A DNA stretch of 64,000 nucleotides from contig CP053155.1 in the NCBI GenBank assembly GCA_014607495.2, positions 6,944,001 through 7,008,000 of the forward strand. Reading direction: 5' to 3'. The stretch is from Carposina sasakii. Taxonomy: Eukaryota > Arthropoda > Insecta > Lepidoptera > Carposinidae. The stretch's first letter is position 1, and each line of letters opens with the position of its first letter. Positions 1 to 10,529 of this stretch are shown one piece after another. The translations under genes and the position numbers were made by a program. The notes under the pieces were generated by a model. The model saw only the letters and a program-made list of their open reading frames with translations. It was not told where the DNA came from and ran no database searches.

Positions 1-301
1 TTTTGGGTGCAACTAAAGGCGAACCAAGTCGTCCTTTTCGAATAGATGGGATGGAAAAGTTCTTTTGTAGTTGCACTTAAGATACTGCATTATGAGTACT
101 CTGTATGTCCTACCAGAGGTCACCTGATACGATTTGTGTATTTCATAAATAAGTAGATCTAAATATAAATTAAATGTCTACGTAGGTACCAATTTTTAAA
201 AAATCCAGATATTTGATAGTTGATAGGTACTAGGTACCTTAAAAGACTCGTTTTTGCACAAATCTGATGATAACCACACATACTGGTTCACTTTATTTAC
301 C
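1..301. other. No recognisable feature
   Basis: AT-rich sequence. I see no open frame, RNA gene or repeat that I can support. Confidence 0.5.
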
Positions 302-420
302 TTTAGATGTTAATGATCAGTGTCAAGTTGCTAGCCATCACCTGAGATAACACCCCTGAGTTGCTTAGTCGACTCTTAGGTACGGCAGGCACGGAAGGAG
401 AGATGCAACCTTATGATGTG
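302..420 (+). repeat. Dispersed repeat X, copy 1
   Basis: The stretch GATGTTAATGATCAGTG followed by a TTGCTAGC/ACCTGAGA block recurs near 60820 and, in part, near 49866. The three copies are diverged. The family is not identified. A longer version at 60742 shows that this copy is truncated at its left side. Confidence 0.6.
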
Positions 421-1083
421 TAACCTACCTTAATTGTAAGTGTTGTTACAGTTATTGGCACTACACACATTATATGTAAATTATTGTAAATCGTATGTAA
501 TTGCTGTGTTGTAACAACTAATATCAAATAAATAAAAAAATAATAAAATTTATTTTAAAGATTGCCATAAAATAAAATTGTTTTTCCATTTTAATATGAA
601 GCGGCTTTCAGAATAGCCCCGTAAATAGTGTCTCTCCGGTTAAGCCTGCCGCCGCAGACGGGCAAAAAGGTTGCAGTGAGGGAATGCGAGATTAGTCTCG
701 GCTGAATCCCTGGAGGAAGAACAGGGAGGAGATGCGTTAATTGATAACGACCTGAAACAGCAAAAGTAGCCTATGTAGCACGGGACGAACTAATCACTCG
801 CAAGTTTACGCCTCCACTGCAGTGTACGTTTCCGTTCGTCACCGTACTTATTTTGCAAAGCAATTCTGTAGCAAAAAATTTAAAATATTCACTGATAAAA
901 GTTTTGTATTATGTAACAGCAGTTTCAAAATATGTAATACGTAAGTAATTAGCCTACCAAATTGCCATATGCGATCTCAATTGCGCTTTCATGTTCATCT
1001 TGCATTTCAACTTTCATTTCGTCTTTCATCAAGCGTTGTGCAGGTTACCAGAGTTAGAGGAAGACGCAAAATAACCAGGAAAG
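421..1083. other. Unassigned stretch with an A-rich retro-tail
   Basis: Positions about 470-560 end in AAATAAATAAAAAAATAATAA-type sequence, which resembles the 3' tail of a non-LTR retrotransposon. Positions 605-830 are somewhat richer in GC than the flanks but hold no credible frame. Nothing else is recognised. Confidence 0.35.
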
Positions 1084-1212
1084 TCAGGGTGTAACAGATC
1101 GTATGGAGAATTTCTAAACAACTCGGGACTGTTCTTGCAATCATGATAAATATACATGTGATTTACAGTTCCAAATTTTGTGGATAGGTATAGTGGACAT
1201 AACACCCTGTGA
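1084..1212. repeat. Degenerate relative of fold-back MITE-C
   Basis: Starts CAGGGTGTAACAG, ends TAACACCCTGTG, and holds an inner ACATGTGATTT/CAAATTTTGTG block. The intact copy at 59655-59917 has the same parts in the same order. Here the arms are eroded. Confidence 0.45.
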
Positions 1213-2579
1213 ACGTCGTAATGCTACCTCTTTACAGTCGTTCCTCCATGGTCGCTTCCAGTACCAGTTATAGGGCCTCTATTTTGGACGCGTGATCTGC
1301 AATTTGATTGCGATCGAAAATTATTATTCTTTATATTAAAATAAGGTTGACTTTATAAAATTATCGGAATGATTGTAGGATAAGATTACGTTTACATTAA
1401 AGTATGTCATTACATTTGCTAATGTATTTATAGTTGTCTAGAAGTTGATTGATGGGCTGGTTCATAAAGAAAATTATATTTTTTAATTTAGATAGCGATA
1501 TAGATATTATTCATATGACTATCGTAGTTATAATTTAACCCATGAAATTTAGATTAATTTGTACTCGTAAGTTTAAGTCACAAATGTCCCTTTACCTCTA
1601 TTACGTAAAAAAAATCCGCTAAATGTCTAAAATTGATAAACACTTTCGTAATTTTTAATCTCGAAATATCGTATCGCTTCAGAATCGCATGCGAGCGAGA
1701 ATAGCAGCGAAACTTAGATTGCATGCAGTCTCGCTAATGCAATAAATAAAAGTGCATTAATGCACCGCAACGTTGTTGCTACCTTGGGACATATTAAAAA
1801 TAGCCACATTAACTAGTGACAGGTGAGGAATTTGGCTTTAAAAAGTTTCATAATACATTATACTTACATACAGGAAAATACACAGTTATAGTACTAGAAT
1901 TGTCCATGTCGAGTAAGGAGCTCATCGCAGATGATTAGCCAGAAAATTTTGTCAGTAACCTTTTACATCCCCCCCCTCGCTATGCCAAACGTGGCTATAG
2001 TAGTTCCTTCGCTACCCCTTTTTGGGAAGACAGTACATATAGGTATGGTAGTGTATGTATGCAAATTAAATACGTATATTTTTATTTAGGTTTTTGGGGC
2101 TTTAATATAATTTCTGTTATGGACCAACCGAATCGAAAAAATAAATAAAATGAGCGAACCTGACAGAGGAGGACGTAAAGAGAAGTAGGAAATACCAAGT
2201 ACCACTATGTACTTACATATCGTGGAAATAAAAAATCCAAAAACCGACTGTGTAAAAAAGAACCAAACTATTTAATACATAATAAAAAACTAAAAAGAAG
2301 AAAACAAGCACTTAGATGTCCGGTGGTCTAGAATTCTGTAATATTATATTAGCTACTAATAGGTAACCTTCAAGAAACATGCTCGACATGCCCGGCAGCA
2401 AGAAGTTTTCGTCTTGCTGCTGTCTAAAAACTTATATGCGAGAACGCTCGTTACGCAATTATAAATCGATAAATCGTAAACGATAAGTCGGTTCGAAAAA
2501 TGTTGAGAGAAAACTGATATTGATTCAATACCTATTCAATGATACCTCACTTGATATAGTTTGTTGACTTTAATTTTTT
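1213..2579. other. No recognisable feature
   Basis: AT-rich sequence with short C runs near 1970. No open frame or repeat match within the window is evident. Confidence 0.45.
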
Positions 2580-2815
2580 TCATTTTCACAATATGGCGTC
2601 CAGAAGTCGCCATATTGGATTTTTACTAACGTCATGTCTTTAATGACATTCGCCGGACTAAGAGGAATCGATTGACGTGTGAATCATAAAAATCGGCCGA
2701 GGCGTTTGGTCTGTCTAGTGCTTCAAAGGACATACATACATACTTACATACCAAAATACATACATAGGTTGAACACATTACCACTCTTTTGCGTCGCGCA
2801 GTCGGGTAAAAAACT
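2580..2815. repeat. Repeat remnant with a perfect 10-bp stem-loop
   Basis: CAATATGGCG (2589-2598) and CGCCATATTG (2608-2617) form a perfect stem with a 9-nt loop. The right end holds TTTGCGTCGCGCAGTCGGGT, which recurs in reverse orientation at about 37050-37072, so this is a dispersed repeat of unknown class. Confidence 0.5.
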
Positions 2816-3244
2816 TAACCAGTAATCCTACATATAAATTAATGAACATTTCCTATCCTGGTAAATGCGATATACCTAGAGGTAATTAATTTCACAACAT
2901 AATTCGACTTGGTTAACAACTCGACAAAAAGATGGGGCACACTAAAAGTTTTGCACTTCTAGCTAATCGGCCTAAATTTGAATTTCGAATATTATATTTT
3001 TTGAAACGTTGCAACCTTCTTAGTAATAAAAAAACAATTGGCGGGAAATCATTTTGTCAATTGTTTTTTATCACACATCAAAGTTCTACGTACGTACTAC
3101 GTAACGTAGAGCGATGATTTTTTTATGATTTTAAAAGTTCTCTTTCTCCGCAAGACTGTGCCGCTCGTCTTCTCTTTTGGGAGAGAAGCACCTTGTTTGA
3201 GAATTGAAAGTTAGGAAACTTTGTTGTTGTTGGATCCCTCTGAA
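2816..3244. other. No recognisable feature upstream of the mariner fossil
   Basis: The 61-codon open frame at 2932-3117 has no recognisable motif. I see no terminal inverted repeat that would mark the left end of the mariner element that follows. Confidence 0.4.
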
Positions 3245-3845
3245 CTGACAGCGGAGCAGAAGCGGGCTCGCGTGCTTGCTCACATATGCTAATGAAGTAC
3301 GACCACGGACATTCTAATGCTGTTTATGACATTGTTACAGGAGACGAATCGTGGATTTATTGTTGTTTTGAACCCGAAAAAAACCAGCAATCTTGTGAAT
3401 GGGTGTCTGAAAATGAGAACAGGCCTACAAAAGTGAGGCAGGCGAGAAACGTTGGAAAAAAAATAATCGCATTTTTTTCTTAGCTACGTGTCCTATCTGC
3501 ACAATTCCACTTGAAGATCAAAAGAGTGTTAATGCCGGTTCTACCATTTGTTTACCCAGGGTGTTAAAAAAAGTTCGCGAAAGATGACCAAAAAGCCGCG
3601 TTCTCCTACATCATGACAACGCTTCTTCACACACAGCCACCAAAACTAAGTCATTTTTAGCTTCCGAAAAAGTACAACTTGTCACCCATCCTTCACATAG
3701 CCCCTACGTAGCACCCTGTGATTTCTGTATTTCCCCAAAATCAAAGAGTTGATGAGAGCTTTCACCTTTACCAACTTCGAAGAGGCAGTGATAGCGTTCA
3801 ATCAGCCCGTAGAAAACATGCCTTCAGATCTGTGGTCCTCCTGTT
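3245..3845 (+). pseudogene. Mariner-family transposase fossil
   Basis: Remnant of a DD34D transposase, the enzyme that cuts and pastes mariner elements at TA sites. A frame from about 3245 reads LTAEQKRARV. At 3286-3483 an open stretch contains the hallmark TGDESWIY, which carries the first catalytic Asp. A shifted frame near 3610 gives HHDNAS with the second Asp. A further piece near 3695-3725 gives the THPSHSP..APCDF region with the third Asp. At least three frameshifts or stops separate these blocks, and the N-terminal DNA-binding part is missing or unrecognisable. The 3' end runs into a GATGGGG-type repeat at 3849. The piece is dead, and its subfamily differs from that of the minus-strand mariner fossil at 35170-35606. 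Confidence 0.88.
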
Positions 3846-3848
3846 TTT

Positions 3849-3891
3849 AACCCCCATCGCAAAAACGATGGGGTGTTATAAGTTTGACGTG

Positions 3892-3954
<63 letters not shown>

Positions 3955-4180
3955 GTGTATGTGTCTGCCTGTGGCATCGTAGCTCCCAAACGGATGATCC
4001 GATTTTAATGCGGTTTTTTTTTGTTTGAAAGGTATATCAGTCGAGAGGGTTCTTAGCTATGTTTGGTGGAAATCGGTTCAGGTCTTCAAGATCATCAGGT
4101 CGTTTGTTAGGTGTGATAGGAATGTTACACACTCAGTTTGCTTGCAAGCATATGTAGGATCTAACATTTGAAACACTAAT
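3849..4180 (+). repeat. Lepidopteran-type dispersed repeat beginning CCCCATCGC
   Basis: The head CCCCATCGCAAAAACGATGGGG is a small perfect hairpin. It is followed by GTGTTATAAGTTTGACGTG, a dinucleotide run, and a block about unfavourable positions being replaced (GGATGATCCGATTTTAATGC). I recognise this arrangement as common in moth and butterfly genomes but cannot name the family. Confidence 0.6.
3894..3950 (+). repeat. (GT)n microsatellite
   Basis: About 28 uninterrupted TG/GT units inside the repeat at 3849. The 96-codon open frame across it is an artefact of the dinucleotide run. Confidence 0.97.
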
Positions 4181-4495
4181 GTCTTCTGGAACCACTGAGC
4201 TGGTCTGCTGTTAGGGCTCGAAGATAGAAGACGTAACCCTGGACGGCCTTTTAGTAAACCCATCGAGTTTGGGCTCGTTAGATTTGTCTTAACTAGTTCT
4301 CTTTATGTTTCTAATTGACGAGGACCTGATGCTGGAAATCTGGAACCTCTGAGCTGGTCTGATGATAGGGCTCGAAGGTAGGAGACGTAACCCTGGTCTA
4401 CGTTTTAGTAAACCCATCGAGTTTGGGCTCGTTGAATTTGTCTTGACTGGTTCTCTTCATGTTTCTAATTGACGAGGAGCTGATGCTGGAAATGG
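4180..4495 (+). repeat. Tandem pair of about 160-bp units
   Basis: Unit 1 (about 4178-4335) and unit 2 (about 4336-4495) share GAGCTGGTCTG, GGGCTCGAAG, AACCCATCGAGTTTGGGCTC and TCTAATTGACGAGGA in the same order. The GAGTTTGGGCTCGTT block also occurs near 43540, so the unit belongs to a dispersed family. Confidence 0.8.
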
Positions 4496-4779
4496 GATAT
4501 GCGGATGAAACCCTGGAATACCGGAATGAAACGGATAAACCGATTTATACTTTTGCTGAAAATCTAGAATGACCAAAGTTTAAACTTTATTGTTTCTTAA
4601 TCTCTGCAATTCTCCCAGAGCCAGTTTGTCATGAGGATTGTTAAACAGCTTCCTTTGGTCGAGATCGCATATAGCGACCCCATCTAAACTTTTTACGTGG
4701 CGAAAAATAAAAGAAATTAAATGAAAGTATGAAAAATTAAGGAGCTCCTTAAAAAAGCATGAAATAAAAAAAATATTTA

Positions 4780-5430
4780 AAATTTAAATAAACCCCCTAC
4801 CCAAAAAAAGTGTGCAATTATTATGACAAAAGGTTTTAAATGCTAAACCCTATAAAAAGCAAAAAATAACTTTTAACACTACGTAAGTACCAACTAAAGC
4901 ATGTCAGACTATCTACTCGAGACTTTGTGCTATCTTTATGTCGCAGGCATAACCGCTAATTTTGAACTGCAAGTGGTTATCTTGGCCTGCTTTTTACCTT
5001 CAAAAATACTTACCTAAATCAAATGATTCCTACCTAATCACAACATTCGTATAAAAAAAATCACCTATCTAAACAAAATTATATTTATAATTACTGATAT
5101 AATGTTTTAAAGTAAGTAGGTATTCAGAATTAAAGTGAAGTAAGCTATTACAATTATATTTGTATAACAATGGGATTGAGTGCTTCTAACGCTAGGCTAA
5201 TAAATTAGAGCGGTCCCCCGACGCGACAAAATTGAATCAAAAATTTCATACGTACGGTCTGACATAAAGGTGGCACAAAATCCCGAGTAGATAGTCTGAC
5301 ATGCTTTAGTTGGTACTTACGTAGTGTTAAAAGTTATTTTTTGCTTTTTATAGGGTTTAGCATTTTAAACCTTTTGTCATAATAATTGCATACTTTTTTT
5401 GGGTCCAAGGGTTTTTTTAAATAAAAAATG
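4780..5430. mobile_element. Fold-back element with arms of about 150-160 bp
   Basis: The left arm (about 4780-4943) and the right arm (about 5270-5430) are inverted copies. For instance GCATGTCAGACTATCTACTC on the left pairs with GAGTAGATAGTCTGACATGC on the right. The middle 330 bp has no open frame. This fits a non-autonomous DNA transposon with long inverted repeats. I cannot see a clear target duplication. Confidence 0.8.
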
Positions 5431-5589
5431 GTTCGATCGCTTGAAAAAAATGTTTAAAATGTAATGGAGAGTATTTTGAAAACCAATAAAAATAATATTT
5501 TGGTTATAACATATTGTTTTTTTAAGTTACGTAAATTTTTTTTGCGACCTAACGTATGAACGCTATGCAAATGAATGTACCTAATCATT

Positions 5590-5846
5590 TCGGCTGTCCC
5601 AAAATAAAACACTGAATATGCCATTTTTGTGAAAATACTGTTTATCCCAATTTTGGATGTTCTGTGTGCAACCGTACCTAAATCAAAAATCCGTTTTTTG
5701 AAAATGGTTAAAATGGCAAAGATACCAAGGTCCAAAAACACAGAATACGCCATAAACGGAAGATATTAACACAGAACATCCAAAATTGGGATAAACAGTA
5801 TTTTCACAAAAATGGCATATTCAGTGTTTTATTTTGGGACAGCCGA
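5590..5846. mobile_element. Perfect inverted repeat, 78-bp arms around 101 bp
   Basis: Arms 5590-5667 and 5769-5846 are exact reverse complements. The outer ends read TCGGCTGTCCCAAAATAA. No coding capacity is present. It is a MITE-like palindrome, and the perfect arm identity suggests it is young or maintained by correction between the arms. Confidence 0.85.
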
Positions 5847-6799
5847 TTTTGTCATCAACAATTTTTTAGATACACTTAGCTACTTATTGAGTCGTAAATA
5901 AATATACAGAACAATGAAGTAGGTAGTAAGTAGGTATCGAGTTCCTTTAATTGTGACGACTTTTTTATCTGTAGGTATCATTAAAATGGCCTTATATTGT
6001 GGCTTGTCAGTCTGATTATTATTTTAATCGATAATAGTTATCAAAGCATTCACCTTGTAATTTCATCACCCTAGACATAACTCACAGGTTCACGTTTTCA
6101 TGAATGCGATAAAGCTCTAATCGTTTACGCATCTGTACGTAGATAATGTGCACAGTTATTTGATGATTCATAAAGCACATTCCCGATTTCCACTAAGTAG
6201 TCACGAGTGTGAGTACTTAGAGAAAATTACGGCATCATGCATGAAAATAGGCGCAGACGTACTCCGATTAATTCCAAATTACATCACGTAATCGTGTCTG
6301 GTGCTTCATTTTGTGTGCAGACTGTAGACGCGTGAAAGCAGACTCAGTCATGACCTCCTGGAACGTCTAGACACATAGTCATAGCCTAGAAACAGTGAGT
6401 AAATAGGCTTCCCCACCCCACTCGCAAAAACCTGGTCATCGGTCGTTGTGCGTCAATATATTTCGTATTAAAAAGCTTGTTTATGATAATTTATTTCGAA
6501 TAAAGGTAAGAATCTTTGTAAGAATAATAATAGTATGCGCGTAACTTACTATTTACATTGTTTTGCATTCAAATAACCAAGATTCGTCAGGTAACTGGTC
6601 TGCAATTGTCACTTCCATAATGATATTTGACTAGAATATGATTGATAGTGTTTTGACATGTGTGTGATTGTAGGTACGAATTGTAACAAAGGCACCAGAA
6701 AATTTATTTACTCTCGAATATAAAACTTGCTTTTGACCAGGCCTTCAAGTAGATGCAATGTTTTTTCCGAGGGGCTGAGATATTTGTTTAGCAATGTGC
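5847..6799. other. No recognisable feature
   Basis: Unique-looking sequence with no open frame above noise. Confidence 0.45.
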
Positions 6800-6884
6800 T
6801 CCGGATGGTAATAATATGCCATTATAATATGACATTATAATATATAGCATAGGTATCTTAATTAAATTAAATGCTATCCAAGGA

Positions 6885-7140
6885 CCTTTTCATGATGCAG
6901 TTCAATTCGAATCGAGGTCATACTCGTACCGCCATCTCCATCTCGTCTTACTCCTACCCCAGGCAGCCGCTCTGTAGCATCCAGCCAGTTGCACTGTTCG
7001 TCTATCTTTTAGTGTCTAAACGACTAACATGGCCGGCACTTTTATTGTCCAGTTCCTTTTTGGTAGGCGATTAGCATTAGCTGTAGGTCAATCGATAGAC
7101 AGCATAAGTACACATATCGACAAGTAGACGCATAGGAAGG
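6885..7140 (-). pseudogene. LINE ORF2 C-terminal fossil
   Basis: Read on the minus strand, the sequence gives SAGHVSRLDTKR followed, after a stop and a frameshift, by WGRSKTRW. This is the AGH..R ... GRPKTRW signature near the C-terminus of many insect non-LTR retrotransposon polymerases. Upstream on the same strand, around 7140-7085, a further piece resembles the SLP..L...DMC..TY segment that normally precedes it. Stops and shifts make it non-functional. A sister copy lies at 41048-41245. Confidence 0.7.
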
Positions 7141-7170
7141 GAACCATTCATAAATAAACTAAGTTCTTCC

Positions 7171-7250
7171 AGGAACTCAGTGGTAAGAACACTGGTACGG
7201 ATTGCAGAGGTCGTGGGTTCGAGTCCCACTCGGGTGAAGATTTTTTTCCA
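7171..7250 (+). repeat. tRNA-derived SINE fragment, copy 1
   Basis: It has an A-box-like CTCAGTGGTAAGAACACTGG and a B-box GGTTCGAGTCC, followed by ACTCGGGTGAAGATTTTT. It cannot fold into a real tRNA because the acceptor arms do not pair. Relatives are at 26556-26650 and 40980-41040. Confidence 0.75.
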
Positions 7251-7318
7251 TTAACAGCTGACCAATAAGAATGTAATATTTTTTCCTGAGTCCTGACTGT
7301 TCTCAGAAAAAATATCTA

Positions 7319-7564
7319 TACAGAGTGATTTTTGGTCGTCAACGATTTTTTTCACGACAAATAATTAATAACTGTCTATGAAAAAACTAGCATAAACACT
7401 GGGCACTACTAATTTCGGCCGATTAAGTAATTAATTTTTTTTTTTCAAAAAATGGAGTAGGTACTTCGTTTCCCACCATTTTTTTTTGGCATAAACTTAC
7501 TTATTTGATGTATAGAGTACCTACGTACCCTTCGTTAAGGGTGGCAACGAAAAAACATCCTGTA
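7319..7564 (+). mobile_element. MITE-A copy 1, internally deleted
   Basis: Begins TACAGAGTGATTTTTGGTCG and ends AAAAAACATCCTGTA. The central part of about 140 bp, present in full copies such as 37345-37724, is missing between TCAACG and TTTTTTCACG. Confidence 0.85.
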
Positions 7565-7675
7565 TATTGAATGTTCTGCTGGCCTAAGTAGGTGTACTCA
7601 TGCACATAATTATCATCTACTTCAATCCCACGTTTTGTGATATTGATTATGACTTGGCCTTCAGTTCAACCTCAA
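7565..7675 (-). pseudogene. LINE reverse-transcriptase fragment (YLGQ motif)
   Basis: The minus strand reads, without a stop, a segment containing RGIEVDDNYVHEYTYLGQ. This is the well-known YLGQ block downstream of the catalytic part of insect LINE reverse transcriptases. It is separated from the C-terminal fossil at 6885-7140 by MITE-A and the SINE. It is absent from copy 2 of the composite repeat. Confidence 0.75.
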
Positions 7676-8365
7676 GGAAACCACCCAAAATTGCTATTAT
7701 ATGAACAGTTACGAATAAACCCGAGTAACTTTGCGATAAACCTGAGTAGCTTGAACAAAGTACGCCTGATGCTAACAGAAGAGTTCTACATTGTACTTGC
7801 CTCAATATAACACTATAGGCTGTAGCGCCAGGGATGTATTTTTCAAAACCTTTATTGGTCAGCTGCTGGTAAGCTTTCTCATAATTAGTTACACCTTTTT
7901 GAGTAGCTTATTAAATAAAGAATTTAGTTTGATAAAGGATATCCATGACGCAGTAGGTATATTATTTTGAAAGAGTAGGGGCTTAATTGGCAAAAAAAAT
8001 AACAAATTTTGCTTGACCAATCCATGTTGATAGATTTTTGGGAGGTCAAAGTATAAAATGTGATTCATTTCTTATATGCCTTTCTACTCCTCTAAAAGGA
8101 GATTTTTAAAAATCATAAAATTGTCATATCTCCGACACCGTGAATTTTTGGATGGGGTGTTCCTTATATTAAAGCTAACGAGGTGCACTATCACATGTGA
8201 AAATAAATGATCCTTATTTCTTGTTTTCGGAGATTTTTACATACATATAAATAAATACGGCTAGTTTCCCGAAATGGTGTAGTCAGAACTGCGAGATCTT
8301 AAAGGAGATACCATGGCCACTACGTTTTATGCTAAGAAAAAACTCAATAGGAAACTTTTTTAAGT

Positions 8366-8540
8366 ATGTAATAAAATTTGTCCTCATTTGTAAAATTATT
8401 ATTTTGTCTTCTTTTACTTTTCTTGTGCGCACATATATTTGCGTTACAATTTAGATCGTATTTTTATAATTTGCATAGTTTAAGTTGCATGGAATTGTAA
8501 TGTGTAGTGTGTGAGAAATAAATAAATAAATAAAAAATAT
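8366..8540 (+). repeat. Retro-element 3' tail inserted in composite repeat
   Basis: Ends GAGAAATAAATAAATAAATA, a tail typical of non-LTR retrotransposons. The inverted twin at about 39995-40010 lacks this segment, so it is an insertion in copy 1. Confidence 0.6.
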
Positions 8541-9114
8541 TTGTCTAACTGTTAACGTGTTCCTTAAATTTGTTACAAGAGTTTCTAAGCTATAATCATG
8601 ATAATATACATTACTACTAACCAATAAACGAAAATAATCTGAAGTTTTCAAGTTCTTTTAAAATAAATAAATTAAGTAATTCATATGATGTTCTCCTGTA
8701 TTTATGATTCCGCTGGTTTTAATCAATTTCAGTGGAGAGATTTACAATTTCGGTGGTTTGATATAATATCGGTGGCGATTGAAATTTTTAAATGCAGGTA
8801 TCTCAAGAAATAATACGTTTTTTAAAATGTGTACCATATGACTGAATATTTTTGGCTATTACTTGGAATACAAAAAAGTTATAGAAAGTGGATATAAAAT
8901 TTCGCCAGCGTAATTAATCAAAAATCGAGGTTGTTGACCCACCTAATCAACATCCAATTTTTTTTTATATTTATTGTTTTCAAAAAGGATACGCGTTTAT
9001 TTATTTCAAAAACTTTTCAATTTAACAAAATTTATGATTAAACCACTCTAATAAAAACCATCATAAAATTTTCCGAAAAGCCTTAATATCCAATGTAAGT
9101 CTAGCTTTTCAGGT

Positions 9115-9560
9115 AAGTTATGGTGTGTGGAGTATAATTCCCAAATATGAAACCCCCAGTACAACGTTTACATCTTAGTCTACATATCGCGCATTGAAGG
9201 TATTCAAAAGAGGTTCCTTAAGTATCTGAATTTTAAAACTCGCCAGAGATCCCTTTGACTACAACGATAGGTGCAAAAGATACCACTTCTTGCCACTCGA
9301 ATTGCGCAGGGAAATTAGTGACTTGCGGTTACTTTATAGGTGATATAGCCAATGGGGCACTTGAGTGCCCCGTACACATAATTATTTTTAATTTATTGTT
9401 AATTATTGCTTACTTTCTTTTGGCAAATTGCCATTTTATTTTTTTATTATTTCGTTTATATTAAACTGTCTCCAGTTTAATGGAATTGTACTGTTTTATT
9501 GATGCATTTTATAGTACTAAGTAGACTGTATGTCTTCCTAAAATATAAATAAATTTAAAA
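9115..9560 (+). pseudogene. LINE ORF2 C-terminal fragment plus 3' tail
   Basis: A plus-strand frame from about 9165 reads IEGIQKRFLKYLNFKTR, then, after one shift, YNDRCKRYHFLPLELRR followed by EISDLRLLY. This matches the conserved pattern (IQ.RFLKYL.FK ... Y..R...L..L..RR...D) at the C-terminus of jockey/CR1-like LINE proteins. A GVWS-like piece near 9125 fits the segment just upstream. A 3' region with AAATATAAATAAATTTAAAA follows to about 9560. It is 5'-truncated, and the open frame at 9255 lies in a different, meaningless phase. Confidence 0.72.
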
Positions 9561-9677
9561 AATATAAAATAAAAATGTATGCTGTTCATAAGCTTCAATG
9601 ATACTAGGTTTACCTATGATTCTATTTTGGATATATATGATATACAATTTTTTTTTTTATGCTGTACACTGCTTGTT

Positions 9678-10529
9678 AGGGTTCCGTACCTCAAAAGGAA
9701 AAAACGGAACCCTTATAGGATCACTTTGTTGTCCGTCTGTCCGTCCGTCCGTCTGTCAAGACCCTTTTTCTCAGGAACGCGTGGAGGTATGAAGCTGAAA
9801 TTTATATCAATTACTCAGGTCTACTGTCCCTTGAAGCTGTGAAAAAATCAAACTTCTAAGCCAACGCAATCAAAAGATACAGCAATTTAAGCTGCATATT
9901 TTGAAACTCGCAAGTACTCGCAAGGGAATCAAAACCTAAAGGGTACTTCCAGTCGACCTAGAATCTTGAAATTTAGCATGAAGCAACGTTTTATAGCACA
10001 CATAAAGGAAAAATTCCGAAAACCTTAAATTTTTAGTTACATTACAAAATATATATTTTTTAATAAATATAAACTTATTACTTTTTTCCTCATGAACGCG
10101 TAGAGCTATCAAGTTGAAATTCATATCAAATACTTAGATCTAATTGCCTTTAACCCGTGAAAAAAAAAAAAATAAGTCAACGCAAAAACGCAAAACGCAA
10201 AAGTACAACCATTGATACCGCATATTTTGAAACTCGCAACTACACGCAAGGGAATTAAAACCTAAAGACCACTTCCCGTTGACATAGAATCTCGAAATTT
10301 GGTAAGAAGCAATAGCTTACAGCACAGGTAACAGAAAAATTCCGAAAAGCTTAAAATTTTAAGTAGTTATACCACCAAAAAATTGTGATTGTAAACATAT
10401 TTCATTTTGCAATAAAAATACCATAGTTATGACTCGATTGTCGTAATGAACGAACTTTGTAAACCTTGCAGGTTTGTACGGAACCCTCGGTGCGCGAGTC
10501 CGACTCGCACTTGTCCGGATTTTTTTTTA
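9678..10529 (+). repeat. AGGGTTCCGTAC dispersed element, copy 1
   Basis: Starts AGGGTTCCGTAC and has the inverse GTACGGAACCCT near its right end, then a GCGAGTCCGACTCGC hairpin and a T run. Inside are two diverged units of about 315 bp (one starting near 9770, one near 10085), each with AACGCGT.GAG and a GAAACTCGCAA block. Copy 2 at 22335-23155 is nearly identical over the first 170 bp. I recognise the family from lepidopteran genomes but not its class. Confidence 0.75.

Larger units (their letters stand above)
6800..8950 (-). repeat. Composite LINE-containing repeat, copy 1
   Basis: This block matches 39585-41285 in inverted orientation over nearly its whole length. Matching landmarks are the AATAGCCAAAAATATTCAG block, the CTCGCAGTTCT block, GTCAGCTG and the LINE C-terminal coding remnant. 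Copy 1 has extra insertions that copy 2 lacks: MITE-A at 7319-7564 and an A-tailed retro-fragment at 8366-8540. Copy 2 has an extra piece of about 105 bp near 40190. Confidence 0.8.

Noticed and set aside
3718..4008. 96-codon frame ending in a Val-Cys run
   Set aside because: It is the translation of the (GT)n microsatellite and of mariner debris in the wrong phase.
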